Source of the DNA: RH-AL1 sp050013235
Lineage (GTDB): Bacteria; Pseudomonadota; Alphaproteobacteria; Rhizobiales; Beijerinckiaceae
Assembly (NCBI GenBank): GCA_050013235.1
Contig: JBEKFQ010000003.1
Coordinates: 41,834-105,833 of the forward strand
Direction: 5' to 3'
Length of the DNA stretch: 64,000 nucleotides
In this document: positions 16,954 to 26,109 of the stretch, one piece after another
Layout of the letters: every line of letters begins with the position of its first letter
Numbering within the stretch: position 1 is the stretch's first letter
Position numbers and translations under genes: made by a program
The notes under the pieces: generated by a model
The model's input: only the letters and a program-made list of their open reading frames with translations
Databases searched by the model: none
What the model was told of the DNA's origin: nothing

Positions 16954-17889
16954 ATGTCGAGCATCCTCACCAACGTGTCGGCTATGAACGCTGTTTCGAG
17001 CCTCACCGCGACTCAGAACGCGCTTTCCGAGACCCAGAACCAGATTTCGACCGGCCTCGCGGTCAGCAGCGCGAAGGACAATGCCTCGTATTGGTCGATT
17101 GCCACCTCCATGCGCTCCGATGTCGGCGCTCTCGCTGCTGTCGGCGATTCGATCAATCTCGGATCTTCGGTGGTTTCCACAGCATATCAAGCCATCAGTT
17201 CGTCGATCTCGATCCTCAATCAGATGAAGAATCTTCTCGTCGATGCGCAGACGGCTGGTCAGGACACGACCACGATCGACACGCAACTTCAGCAGCTTCA
17301 GCAGCAGCTCCGGACGTTCGCGAACACGGCGACGTTCAACGGCGTGAATCTGCTGGCGACCAGCAGCACCGCGTCTGAAAACGTCGTCACATCATTCTCC
17401 AAGAACTCCTCGGGCATCGATACGGTTGGCTTTACCGATATTTCCTTGGGCCAGGCGCTCTACAGCACCGCGAATGGCGTTCAGGGCGATACGTCTTATA
17501 CCGGTTCTGGCATTCTGGATTCCGCCAGCACGGTTACCGGCTACAGCATCGATAATCTCGAAGTGGGCTCGGCGGGTACGGCGGGTTCCGACGCAGCCAC
17601 CGGCACCTATCTCGCCGACGAGCAGAATCAGGTTGAATCCGCTATCGCTTCCTTGACGACCGCCGCCAGCACGCTCGGTTCGGTGCTGTCGAATCTCACC
17701 GCGCAAGGCACATTCACTACGTCGCTTTCAAGTTCGTTGACGTCCGGTGTCGGCTCTCTCGTCGATGCGGATATGAACCAAGCGTCGACCCGGTTGAATG
17801 CCTTGCAGACCCAACAGCAGTTGGGCATCCAATCGCTCAGCATCGCCAATCAGAACAGCCAACTCATCCTGAAACTGTTCGGCGGCTAG
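16954..17889 (+). CDS. fliC: Flagellin 2
   Basis: The 311-aa flagellin is closely related to flagellin 1, with matching D0/D1 helices (NVSAMNAVSSLTATQN, ISTGLAVSSAKDNASYWSIA) and a nearly identical C-terminal helix, but a different, shorter Ser/Thr-rich centre. It is exported and polymerises into the filament, perhaps in a different segment from flagellin 1. It has its own leader and terminator and lies at the head of the fliF-motD block, but the strong terminator before fliF suggests separate transcription. Confidence 0.95.
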   Translation: MSSILTNVSAMNAVSSLTATQNALSETQNQISTGLAVSSAKDNASYWSIATSMRSDVGALAAVGDSINLGSSVVSTAYQAISSSISILNQMKNLLVDAQTAGQDTTTIDTQLQQLQQQLRTFANTATFNGVNLLATSSTASENVVTSFSKNSSGIDTVGFTDISLGQALYSTANGVQGDTSYTGSGILDSASTVTGYSIDNLEVGSAGTAGSDAATGTYLADEQNQVESAIASLTTAASTLGSVLSNLTAQGTFTTSLSSSLTSGVGSLVDADMNQASTRLNALQTQQQLGIQSLSIANQNSQLILKLFGG

Positions 17890-17913
17890 TTTATCCGCCA
17901 ATAGTTTTACTTC

Positions 17914-17944
17914 AAAGGGCCGCGTCACACGCGGCCCTTTTTTG
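17914..17944 (+). terminator. Strong intrinsic terminator after flagellin 2
   Basis: A perfect 12-bp stem AAAGGGCCGCGT (17914-17925) / ACGCGGCCCTTT (17929-17940) with loop CAC is followed by TTTT. Confidence 0.9.
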
Positions 17945-18011
17945 TTGCAATCCCCACGCAAGCTTCCTCACGTAAAATCCGGCTATGTCATAGTCCGGCC
18001 CGAGGCAGCGG

Positions 18012-19685
18012 ATGAATTTTCAAGAACAGTTACAAAAGCTCCTGACGAGCCTGTCTCAACTTGGTTGGCGGCGGCTCACGGCTCTTGGTTTGATCGGCCT
18101 GGCGGTCTTCGCCATTACCGGCCTTGGTGGTTATTATCTCAGCCGCCCATCCATGGAAACACTCTATGCCGGCCTCGACCGGCAGGACGTGAGCGGAATT
18201 GGGGCTGCCTTGACCGAGGCGGGCATTCCCTTCGACGTGAGTTCGGACGGGGCGACCGTTCTGGTCAAATATAATCAGACGTCGCAAGCTCGCATGTTGC
18301 TCGCGGAAAAAGGTCTGCCGCATAGCACCAACGCGGGCTATGAATTGTATGACAAGCTCGGTTCGCTCGGCCTCACATCCTTCATGCAAGACGTGACACG
18401 TGTCCGTGCGATGGAGGGCGAACTTGCGCGCACGATTCAGACGATGAACGGAATCCGGGCGGCACGCGTTCATATTGTCTTGCCCGATGAAGGCTCCTTC
18501 CGGCGCACCAAGCAACCGGCTTCCGCATCGGTGATGATTCGATCCGATACGATCGCCGATGGCCGGACGGCGGAAGCGATTCGTCACCTTGTCGCCGCGG
18601 CTGTTCCCGGCATGACTGTCGATCTCGTGACCGTTCTCAATACGGATGGCACGGTGCTTTCGAATGATGCCAGTTCGGCGGAGGCTGCGCCGGGGCGTAT
18701 GATCACGCTCGAAAAGACGGTATCCAAGGACATTCAAGACAACATAAGAAAGACACTCACGCCTTATCTCGGCTTGCATAATTTCCAAGTGACCGTCGCC
18801 GCTAAACTCAACACGGACAACAAGCAAACCAACGAGACGATTTATAATCCGGACTCACGTGTCGAGCGATCGACGCGTGTGATCAAGGAAAACCAAATCG
18901 CCCAGAACAACACGAGCCAAGCAGCGACGACGGTCGCGAACAATCTTCCGGCCGCCGGAGCAGGCGCGGCCGGCGATAGCAAAGTCTCGAATACCGACAA
19001 TCAAAAGAAGGAAGAACTCACCAACTACGAATTGTCGTCGAAAGTCGTCACGACGGTGAGCGGCGGCTATTCGATCGACCATCTTTCCCTCGCCGTTCTC
19101 ATCAATAAGGCGGCTCTCGTGGCGGCGGCGGCCGAAAAAGGTGGTGCGAGCGTCGACAGTCAAATTACCGATATCGAACAGGTGGTGGACTCGGCGGCAG
19201 GTCTCAACAAGGCACGCGGCGATACGGTCAAAGTCCTCGCGGTCGAGTTCGTCGATGGCGGACACGATCTCGAAGCGATTCCCTCCCAGGGCTTCATGGA
19301 TATCTTGTTGCGGCAGTCGGGAACCGCGATCAATGCGGTCACGGTGCTGATCGTTTCGATCTTGCTGATCTTGTTCGGCATACGCCCCCTGACGCGGGTC
19401 TTGGCTCCGTCCGCGCCGGCGGAGATCGCCGCCGCCGATGACGGGATTTCCATGATCGAACCGCTCGCTGATTTCACCGCGCTGCCAACCTCGTTTGGGG
19501 ATGACGAAGACATGGCGGGCGGCGGCGCGATGATGGCGATGGATTCCGAGCCCAATCTGATCGAGGACGTCACGAATAGACCGAAGCGCTCGCCGCAACG
19601 CCGGCTCGAACAAATGGTCGAGTTTGACGAGCAACAAGCCGCGACCATCCTGAAACAATGGGTGCAACAAGGGAGCGCGGCTTGA
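18012..19685 (+). CDS. fliF: Flagellar M-ring protein FliF
   Basis: The 557-aa inner-membrane protein forms the MS-ring, the base on which the switch and export apparatus assemble. It shows the first transmembrane helix at about residues 20-40, the YscJ/FliF periplasmic domain (ALTEAGIPFDVSSDG, RAMEGELARTIQTMNGI, ARVHIVLP), the central collar region, a second transmembrane helix near residue 440 (AVTVLIVSILLILFGI) and a C-terminal cytoplasmic tail that binds FliG. It is the first gene of a run of overlapping genes through motD. Confidence 0.95.
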   Translation: MNFQEQLQKLLTSLSQLGWRRLTALGLIGLAVFAITGLGGYYLSRPSMETLYAGLDRQDVSGIGAALTEAGIPFDVSSDGATVLVKYNQTSQARMLLAEKGLPHSTNAGYELYDKLGSLGLTSFMQDVTRVRAMEGELARTIQTMNGIRAARVHIVLPDEGSFRRTKQPASASVMIRSDTIADGRTAEAIRHLVAAAVPGMTVDLVTVLNTDGTVLSNDASSAEAAPGRMITLEKTVSKDIQDNIRKTLTPYLGLHNFQVTVAAKLNTDNKQTNETIYNPDSRVERSTRVIKENQIAQNNTSQAATTVANNLPAAGAGAAGDSKVSNTDNQKKEELTNYELSSKVVTTVSGGYSIDHLSLAVLINKAALVAAAAEKGGASVDSQITDIEQVVDSAAGLNKARGDTVKVLAVEFVDGGHDLEAIPSQGFMDILLRQSGTAINAVTVLIVSILLILFGIRPLTRVLAPSAPAEIAAADDGISMIEPLADFTALPTSFGDDEDMAGGGAMMAMDSEPNLIEDVTNRPKRSPQRRLEQMVEFDEQQAATILKQWVQQGSAA

Positions 19686-20338
19686 TGGGCGCTCCACTCG
19701 CGCGCTTCTTGGCCGAGTTCTCGGAAGAGAGGCTGGACAATAGGGCCGGCGAGCTGGACGCCGGCTTCATGGAAACCGTCGAGCTAGAGCCAGAGCCGGC
19801 GCAGTCCGAACCGGTCATTACCTTGACGGTCGCTTCCATCGCCCATGCCCTGCGTGAGGCACGCGAGACGGCGGCAGCCGAGGAACGTACTCGTTTGGAA
19901 GCCCTGATGGAGGCGCGTCTTGCAGAGCAACACGCGGAGCTGACCGGCGCGTTTGAAGCCTCTCGAGAGACTTGGGTCAATGAAGAGGGGCAGCGAATCA
20001 GCACGAGCCTGGCGGAAGCGGCCACGCGGCTTGGAACGGAGCTTGCGATCGGCGCGGGAAATGCCTTGCGTCCGCTATTTTCCGTCGCGATCCGGGAACG
20101 TATTCTTGCCGAAATGCGGTCGGCATTGGATTCGATCCTCGGCGATCCAGCCCATCCCCCCGTGCGAATCGAAGGGCCTATCGATTTACTCACCGCATTT
20201 GGGAAAACTCAAACGGGCGATATTGCGATCGACTATGTCGAGGCAGAGCAGGCCGAGCTGACGATTATCACCGATCATACGCGGATCGAATCATGCTTCT
20301 CCGCATGCCTTGCCGCCTTTCAGCTGAGTGAAGGTTGA
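19685..20338 (+). CDS. FliH-like flagellar export/assembly protein
   Basis: The 217-aa protein starts at an ATG overlapping the fliF stop (TGATG). It has a long central helix rich in Ala/Glu/Arg (EARETAAAEERTRLEALMEARLAEQH) and a C-terminal globular part, the layout of FliH, the partner and regulator of the FliI ATPase. Position directly after fliF fits, though sequence identity to classical FliH is low and fliI itself is 23 kb away. The short overlap with fliF implies coupling. Confidence 0.6.
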   Translation: MGAPLARFLAEFSEERLDNRAGELDAGFMETVELEPEPAQSEPVITLTVASIAHALREARETAAAEERTRLEALMEARLAEQHAELTGAFEASRETWVNEEGQRISTSLAEAATRLGTELAIGAGNALRPLFSVAIRERILAEMRSALDSILGDPAHPPVRIEGPIDLLTAFGKTQTGDIAIDYVEAEQAELTIITDHTRIESCFSACLAAFQLSEG

Positions 20339-20342
20339 CGCC

Positions 20343-21629
20343 ATGGCCGACGAAGAACACGCACACGAAATTTTCATTATCAAACGCCATGGCGACCACG
20401 AGGAAGGGCATCACGGCGGCGTCTGGAAGATCGCTTTTGCCGACTTCATGACGGCGATGATGGCCTTCTTTCTCGTCATGTGGTTGATCAGCGCCAACGA
20501 TAAGACGAAGGCGACGATCGCAAGCTATTTCAATCCGGTCAAATTGGTGGATACGACCACGCAGCCCAAGGGGCTCGAGGACGCAAAGGCCGTCGAGAGC
20601 GCCGAATCTGGGAAAAAGGCCGCGAAGCCCACGCCGCTCGAGAAGCCGGCCGCGAAAGAGACTTCCGCGCCCGCGGCAGAAAACGCAGCTAAGGCTGAAA
20701 GCACGGCCAAGGCAGAAAGTGCCGCAAAGGCCGAAAATGCCGCCAAGGCCGGCGGCGCGGAGGAGGCCGCGAGCAAGGCGAAGGAAAAGCGCTTGGCGGC
20801 GGCGGTGATCGACGACCCCTATGCCGCCCTGACCGAAATTGCCGGCGCGAAAGGGTCTGGGGAAAAATCCTCCGCGCCGCCCACGCCATCGAATACCACC
20901 AAGACGGCGGTCAATGCGATCAGCCGCAAGGGCGGGGAGGCGTTTCGTGATCCCTTCGCGCCGCCGCCGCCTCTGCAGCCGGCAATTCAGCTTCCGCCGT
21001 CCGATGCGCCGGAAACCGAAGCGAAAGCCATCCCGCCCGGCGGCGAACCTCGCATGGCCCCCGCTCCGCAAGTTGCGGGCAAGGACGGGACATCGGGGAA
21101 AGAGACTGGCGTTTCGGCAGCTTCTCTCGAGCATTCGAAGGCCGCGAGCGCTCAAGCGACGAACGATCAGAATGCGGAAATAAAGGCGCAGATTACGGCG
21201 GCGGCCAAGGCGGCGGGATTGGATAAATCCGGTCCGCAAGTCGAGGTGCGCAAGGCCGATGGCGGCACCTTGATCAGCCTGACGGATTCCGAGGACTTCG
21301 AGATGTTCGCCAGCGGTTCGGCGGTTCCCGGCCGCAAGGTCGTATTGATGATGGACAAGATCGCCCAGATTCTCAAATCGAAACCGGGTAAGATTATCAT
21401 TCGCGGGTTTACCGACAACCGTCCCTATAAGTCCGGCCATTACGACAATTGGCGGCTGTCGTTGGATCGCGCGCAGGTCATGCATTACATGTTGGTCCGT
21501 GGCGGTTTCGACGAGACGCGGATCGCGCATATCGAGGGCTTTGCCGACCGGAATTTGAAGAACCCAGAGAATCCCGCGAGTGCCATCAACCGCCGCATCG
21601 AGATCCTCGTCACGGGGGACGCGCAATGA
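20343..21629 (+). CDS. motB: Flagellar stator protein MotB
   Basis: The protein of about 428 aa starts at ATG 20343, just after the FliH-like stop. One transmembrane helix (residues about 27-47) carries the ion-binding aspartate in IAFADFMTAMMAFFLVMWL, and the C-terminal OmpA-like peptidoglycan-binding domain has KIIIRGFTDNRPY and RRIEIL. The linker between them is unusually long, about 200 residues, and is rich in Ala, Lys, Glu and Pro, with a run of AKAE-type repeats around residues 105-135. It works with MotA, which is encoded separately at 45147. Confidence 0.95.
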   Translation: MADEEHAHEIFIIKRHGDHEEGHHGGVWKIAFADFMTAMMAFFLVMWLISANDKTKATIASYFNPVKLVDTTTQPKGLEDAKAVESAESGKKAAKPTPLEKPAAKETSAPAAENAAKAESTAKAESAAKAENAAKAGGAEEAASKAKEKRLAAAVIDDPYAALTEIAGAKGSGEKSSAPPTPSNTTKTAVNAISRKGGEAFRDPFAPPPPLQPAIQLPPSDAPETEAKAIPPGGEPRMAPAPQVAGKDGTSGKETGVSAASLEHSKAASAQATNDQNAEIKAQITAAAKAAGLDKSGPQVEVRKADGGTLISLTDSEDFEMFASGSAVPGRKVVLMMDKIAQILKSKPGKIIIRGFTDNRPYKSGHYDNWRLSLDRAQVMHYMLVRGGFDETRIAHIEGFADRNLKNPENPASAINRRIEILVTGDAQ

Positions 21630-22804
21630 CGCGGCGAATCGCAAATATTTTGATTCGAGCGGCTGCTCTTTATCTGTGTCTTGCAACGGCCGGACCGGTT
21701 TCGGCGGAGCAGGGGGCGTCGGCACCTTACGAGATGATGCGGGCGCTCGAGGTCTTGCAAGATCAGATTGCCGCCGGAAACGCGATTGCTCAGGTCGGGG
21801 ATGTCAAAATGATCGCCCGGATGGCGACGCGCTTCGCGTCGGTCGATCCGGCCGTCTGGAAAGACAAACGCAACGCGCGCGCCTTGGTGCTCTATCTTTT
21901 CGGGGGCGGCAATGCCTCCGCGCTCGAGGGCACGATCGCGAAAGAGCAGCTCGCCGATGGTTACGGCGCGCTGTTCGAGGGGGCCATGGCTTATGGTCTT
22001 GGGAATGACGGCACGGCCCGGTCCATTCTCATGCCAATCGACGCGCGCGATCTTCCAAGCGGTCTTGGCGGACATCTTGCGCTCGTTCAAGCAACGCTCA
22101 TCGCCAACCAAGACAAGCCAAAGGCCCTGCAGTTGCTTGATCTGGCGCGTCTTCTCGAGCCGGGGACGCTGGTTGAGGAAGCGGCTTTGCGCAAGGAAAT
22201 GTTTTTGATCGGCTCGACCGGGGATCTGGATAAATTTGGTCTTCTCGCGCGCCGCTACATGCATGGATTCCCCAAGTCCATTTACGCGGAAAATTTTAAG
22301 CAGCTTCAAATCAAGACTGCGATTGAAGTCGCCAAAGCAGGGGATGCCGTCAGCAATAGCCGCCTCGATACGCTTTTGAACGGGATGGAACCGCACGAGC
22401 GGCGTTCGATCTATCTTCTTGTCGCGCAAAGCGCCCTTCTCGAAGGGAGAGCCGGCACCGCCCGGTCTGCCGCGGCAGCGGCGATCAAGCTGTCCAGCAA
22501 GCCGGATGACGATGAAGCTCGCGCGAATGTTTATTTCGGCGCCGCCACGGTCGCCAGCGAGGATTATGATCTCGGCGTCAAAGCTCTCAAAAGCGCCGAC
22601 CCTTTCCGGCTGCCCGCGAAGGATGCGGCGATCAGGGCATCGGCGCTGGAGATCGCGGATTTGATTCGAAGCCACGCCTCTCTTCTCGACGCGTCGGATC
22701 CCGCCGATTTGACCGGCGATTCCGGACGTATCGAAAAGACATTGAATGATGCCGCCCGATCCTTGGCGGCTTCGGAAGATCTGCTTCATCGGAGCGTCAA
22801 GTGA
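21626..22804 (+). CDS. motC: Motility protein MotC
   Basis: The 392-aa protein has a signal peptide (RRIANILIRAAALYLCLATAGPVSA region) and the MotC body with YEMMRALEVLQDQIAAGN near the mature N-terminus. MotC is a periplasmic rhizobial protein that binds the MotB periplasmic region and helps stator function. The ATG overlaps the motB stop (ATGA), so the two are coupled. The long MotB linker and the presence of MotC go together in this order. Confidence 0.9.
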   Translation: MTRRIANILIRAAALYLCLATAGPVSAEQGASAPYEMMRALEVLQDQIAAGNAIAQVGDVKMIARMATRFASVDPAVWKDKRNARALVLYLFGGGNASALEGTIAKEQLADGYGALFEGAMAYGLGNDGTARSILMPIDARDLPSGLGGHLALVQATLIANQDKPKALQLLDLARLLEPGTLVEEAALRKEMFLIGSTGDLDKFGLLARRYMHGFPKSIYAENFKQLQIKTAIEVAKAGDAVSNSRLDTLLNGMEPHERRSIYLLVAQSALLEGRAGTARSAAAAAIKLSSKPDDDEARANVYFGAATVASEDYDLGVKALKSADPFRLPAKDAAIRASALEIADLIRSHASLLDASDPADLTGDSGRIEKTLNDAARSLAASEDLLHRSVK

Positions 22805-24435
22805 ACCTATCTTCATTGCTTCCAGATCCCGTGACGCCGGCGGGGACCCTAACCTCCAATTCGTCCGCCACGTCGCAAGACAGCGAGGCCGATGCGAAGT
22901 TCAACGGGATTTTGTCGGATCTCGCCGGCGGCGACGACGCGGCGGCGGGGCAAAGCGAAGCGCCGGCGGCGGCCCCGCTGGATTCCACGAGCTTCAAGAG
23001 CACGGCGTTCGCGTCCTTGACGTTTGGCGCCAAGACCACGGCTTTGTCCCAAGCCGGCTCTGGTTCGCAGGCGGCATCGGCATCGGCCATTACGGCAAGC
23101 GTTGGCTCGACGCCGAGCGCCACGCTGCCGGTGACAGCGGCGGGATCCTCGTTATCCCTGATGCTCAAACAAGCGGCGGGGACGCTAACCCGGGTAAATT
23201 CCAATGCCCCGGCTTCATCGGCGAATTCCGCTTCCGGCGCGGCCGCTGCGTCTGGCGCCGCTTCCACGGTCCCCACGGGATCCAGTTCCACGGCAGCCAC
23301 CACCCCCGGCGCCGCCGCTGCTTCGGACGTCGAGGCGAATAGTTCCGGCTTCCTCGCTGAGCAAACGTCCGCTGGTTTCCTCGCGGCACTTCCGGCGGCC
23401 ATGAGTTCCGCGAATACGACGAGTGTTGCGACCGCTGCGAAATCCCAAGTTTTGGTCCAAGGCAAGAACGCGTCCAATACAAAGTCGAATACGCTCCCTG
23501 TCTCCGCGGATTCCCAGCAAGATCAGAATGCGGCCCCGCAAGTGACGGCATTCCTTTCGGACGTCTTGGGCCTGACCCGGAGCCCGTCTCCCGCGAATAC
23601 GACGCAGAGTGCAGCTGCTTCCGTCTCCTCCACGAGCGGGGGGGGTGGCACTGGTCAAGCGGCGACCGGCCAAGTTGGTGCGGGCCAAGCCGCGACAGAT
23701 CAAGCCGCGGTGGGCCAAGCCACGACGGGGGGGAGTGCGGCGGCAGCCGCCGGGAGCGACGCGGTTTCATCTTCGCTATCGCGGACGGCGGGTCAAGAGT
23801 CCGATCCTGTCTCGATGGTTAAGTCGGTTTCGGTCGAGACGCAATTCGCGCCCGGACCGTCGCTGCCTCCCATGCAGCAGGTGATCGATACCGTGCAAAA
23901 GCTAGCGGTTGGAACCGGGGATGGCGCCTCGAGCACATCGTCTGGCTCCGCGACGGTGGCGGCGACCGTCTCGTCTCCCTCGACTCGGACCATGACGCTC
24001 GTCTTGGAACCCGAAAATTTGGGAACCGTGACTGTCAAGATGCAGATGCGCGGCGATAGTCTCGATTTGCAGCTCGATGTCGCCAACCCGCAGACCCTCG
24101 CTCTTCTCAACAAGGACCGGGACAGTCTGACCGCCGCGATGAACTCGCAGGATTATGCGATGGGAACGCTCACCATGCGCGCGAGCGAAGCCCAAACATC
24201 CTCGCCGGGAAGCAATGATGGCTCTCAGAACCAAGGGAGCTCCGGCCAGGGGTCGAACCCATCCGCCAGTGACGGCGGACAAAATGGCGGTGCCTATCAA
24301 AATGGTGGAACATTCTCCGATGGATCAAGCGGCGGCCGTGGCACGGGGGGCAATGCGGCCTCGTCAGCTTCTCAATCTTCTCAGCTGGACGCTGATCCTT
24401 CTAATTCAAGCCCCTCGTCCGGGATTTACATCTGA
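22801..24435 (+). CDS. motD: Hook-length control protein FliK/MotD
   Basis: The 544-aa protein has a very low-complexity Ser/Ala/Thr/Gly-rich N-terminal 350 residues and a C-terminal Flg_hook domain (TLVLEPENLGTVTVKMQMRG, LQLDVANPQTLALLNKDRD). Rhizobial motD encodes the FliK-type ruler that sets hook length and switches export to filament substrates. The GTG start overlaps the motC stop (GTGA). A Gly/Gln-rich repeat of about 40 residues around 281-310 (GQAATGQVG-type) may be slippage-derived. The last 116 bases overlap the next gene. Confidence 0.9.
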   Translation: MNLSSLLPDPVTPAGTLTSNSSATSQDSEADAKFNGILSDLAGGDDAAAGQSEAPAAAPLDSTSFKSTAFASLTFGAKTTALSQAGSGSQAASASAITASVGSTPSATLPVTAAGSSLSLMLKQAAGTLTRVNSNAPASSANSASGAAAASGAASTVPTGSSSTAATTPGAAAASDVEANSSGFLAEQTSAGFLAALPAAMSSANTTSVATAAKSQVLVQGKNASNTKSNTLPVSADSQQDQNAAPQVTAFLSDVLGLTRSPSPANTTQSAAASVSSTSGGGGTGQAATGQVGAGQAATDQAAVGQATTGGSAAAAAGSDAVSSSLSRTAGQESDPVSMVKSVSVETQFAPGPSLPPMQQVIDTVQKLAVGTGDGASSTSSGSATVAATVSSPSTRTMTLVLEPENLGTVTVKMQMRGDSLDLQLDVANPQTLALLNKDRDSLTAAMNSQDYAMGTLTMRASEAQTSSPGSNDGSQNQGSSGQGSNPSASDGGQNGGAYQNGGTFSDGSSGGRGTGGNAASSASQSSQLDADPSNSSPSSGIYI

Positions 24436-24979
24436 GGAATCCGCCCCGGCAACTTCAATGCCGGTTGTCTCCTGTGAGCGCGAGATCGCCGTCGCGGCGC
24501 GCCGCTACGATATTCCGCTTGCTGTCTTTTATGCCGTCGGTTTGAACGAGACCGGCAACCATGGCCGCTTGCAGCCATTTTCCATGAATATCGATGGGAG
24601 GGCCGTGTCCAATGCTTCGCTCGATCAAGCGTTGCGGACGTTCCAAGAGGCCAAGGCCTCCGGCGCGCGCATGATCGACATTGGCTGCATGCAGATCAAC
24701 CATCACTATCACGGCGCAAATTTCCCCTCCCTGACCGCGATGTTCGATCCCGCGAGGAACATCGATTATGCCGCGCGATTCCTGCGTGATTTGAAGGAGC
24801 GCGAGAAGACGTGGACGATGGCGGTCGCCCGCTACAATGCCGGACCGGACAACAATCCCGCGCAAAAGAAATATGTCTGTGCCGTGCTGGGCAAGATGGT
24901 GGCGAGCGGGTTTGGCGAATGGACCGACAAAGCACGCGCCTTTTGCCAACCGCCCGCCCTGGCCGATAAGTCACAGTGA
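24320..24979 (+). CDS. Lytic transglycosylase (SLT domain), flagellar
   Basis: The C-terminal 165 residues form a lytic transglycosylase domain: catalytic Glu in GLNETGNHG, then GCMQINHHYH, DPARNIDYAARFLRDL and VARYNAGPD. Such enzymes open peptidoglycan for the rod or for stator anchoring. The start is probably ATG 24320 or ATG 24353, because only these include the hydrophobic signal segment LLNLLSWTLILLIQ; ATG 24458 would give a leaderless domain. Both preferred starts lie inside motD in another frame, so the signal peptide is encoded by overlapping sequence. Confidence 0.8.
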   Translation: MDQAAAVARGAMRPRQLLNLLSWTLILLIQAPRPGFTSEESAPATSMPVVSCEREIAVAARRYDIPLAVFYAVGLNETGNHGRLQPFSMNIDGRAVSNASLDQALRTFQEAKASGARMIDIGCMQINHHYHGANFPSLTAMFDPARNIDYAARFLRDLKEREKTWTMAVARYNAGPDNNPAQKKYVCAVLGKMVASGFGEWTDKARAFCQPPALADKSQ

Positions 24980-25271
24980 CGAATTCCGGCAGCCCTGAAA
25001 AAAAAAATTAACGATCCCGCGGCGTCCTAACCGTGGGGCCGCCGTCACAATGGTTAATCGATTTTAACCGAAATAACGCGGGTTCAATTTGAAACAGCGT
25101 TAAAAGTCAGCCGTTATACTTTTAGTAGGATTTCTCTTTAAATGATTAAGCCGGCGTTAACTTTCTGTTTACTTTTGCGACGAGGGCGTTCCGGCGCCAA
25201 AAGTTAATTTCCGTTTACCCTAAGAATTAACGAGTTGGCTACCATCGAAGCATGATGATTCGGGGGCTCTC
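24980..25271 (+). promoter_or_regulatory. Promoter region of ftcR, rich in TTAA motifs
   Basis: The 292-bp gap upstream of the flagellar regulator is A/T-rich and has at least seven TTAA motifs. One pair, TTAAGCCGGCGTTAA at 25146-25160, is a perfect CtrA-type box. Others (TTAATCGATTTTAA; TTAACTTTCTGTTTA) are one step off. No gene is visible. Confidence 0.5.
25146..25160. promoter_or_regulatory. CtrA-type box upstream of ftcR
   Basis: TTAAGCCGGCGTTAA, followed by C, is an exact TTAA-N7-TTAA(C) site about 112 bp before the ftcR start. It would place flagellar gene expression under the cell-cycle regulator CtrA, as in several alphaproteobacteria; not shown here directly. Confidence 0.55.
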
Positions 25272-26009
25272 ATGCTTGTAATGGTTGATGATCGCCAGCT
25301 CGTTACGGCTGGTTATGCGACAGGTTTCAAGAGCGAGGGCATGTCGACGGCGGGCTTCGCCCCAAGCGACTTCAGCGAATGGCTGAATGGCGCGGACGAC
25401 CATGAAATCCTTGCGATCGACGGGTTCTTGATCGGCGATTGCGAGAACCGGATTGCTTGCGCCAAGCTCATCCGCTCGCGATCCCGCGCGCCGGTGATTG
25501 CCTTGAACGACACGCAATCGCTCGAGCAGACCTTGGCTCTCTTCGAGGCCGGCGCCGACGATGTCGTGCGCAAGCCCATTCACGTGCGCGAATTGCTGGC
25601 CCGCATTGCCGCCATTCGCCGCCGGGTCGAAGTCGATAAGAACGTCAATGTCGAAAAGAGTTTTGCCACCCATGGCGATTTGCTCGTCTATTTCGATGGC
25701 CGCGATCCCGAGGTTGGCGGCAAGACGTTGCGCCTTCCCCGCCGGGAACGCCGCATCCTCGAATTCCTGATCCGCAACCGGGGCCGCCGTGTCACGAAAT
25801 CGCAGATCTTCAATTCGATTTATGGAATTTTCGACGAGGATGTCGAGGAGAATGTCGTGGAAAGCCATGTCAGCAAGCTACGCAAGAAACTGCGCGGCCA
25901 CCTCGGCTACGACCCGATCGATTCCAAGCGCTACCTGGGTTATTGCATTCAGTTAGATGACAAACGAAATGACGTGGAGCAACTTGTGGTAATGGCGGAC
26001 GCCGCCTGA
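25272..26009 (+). CDS. ftcR: Flagellar transcriptional regulator FtcR/Rem
   Basis: The 245-aa OmpR-type response regulator matches FtcR of Brucella and Rem of Sinorhizobium, activators of flagellar genes. The receiver domain (residues 1-115) has an atypical acidic pocket (VMVDDRQLV; LAIDGFLIG) and the FEAGADDVVRKPIHVRELLARI signature; the DNA-binding winged helix has LPRRERRILEFLIRNRGRRV and EENVVESHVSKLRKKLRG. No partner kinase is nearby, as is usual for this orphan regulator. It sits between the motB-motD block and flgE. Confidence 0.9.
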   Translation: MLVMVDDRQLVTAGYATGFKSEGMSTAGFAPSDFSEWLNGADDHEILAIDGFLIGDCENRIACAKLIRSRSRAPVIALNDTQSLEQTLALFEAGADDVVRKPIHVRELLARIAAIRRRVEVDKNVNVEKSFATHGDLLVYFDGRDPEVGGKTLRLPRRERRILEFLIRNRGRRVTKSQIFNSIYGIFDEDVEENVVESHVSKLRKKLRGHLGYDPIDSKRYLGYCIQLDDKRNDVEQLVVMADAA

Positions 26010-26109
26010 CGAGACTTGGGCTCATCGGCCTGGTTGAGCCCCCTTCCTTAATTCATCACCGTCCCAACACCAGTCAAGACCGCCCTGGGCGGGTTCGCAG
26101 GAGAAATTC

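Noticed and set aside
20268..21725. Long minus-strand frame opposite motB
   Set aside because: The product is low-complexity Arg/Gly/Leu sequence complementary to the Ala/Lys-rich MotB linker, without domains.
23640..23740. Repeated GGCCAAG-type units inside motD considered as a CRISPR or VNTR array
   Set aside because: The units are irregular, lie within the coding frame and simply encode Gly/Gln/Ala repeats of the MotD linker.
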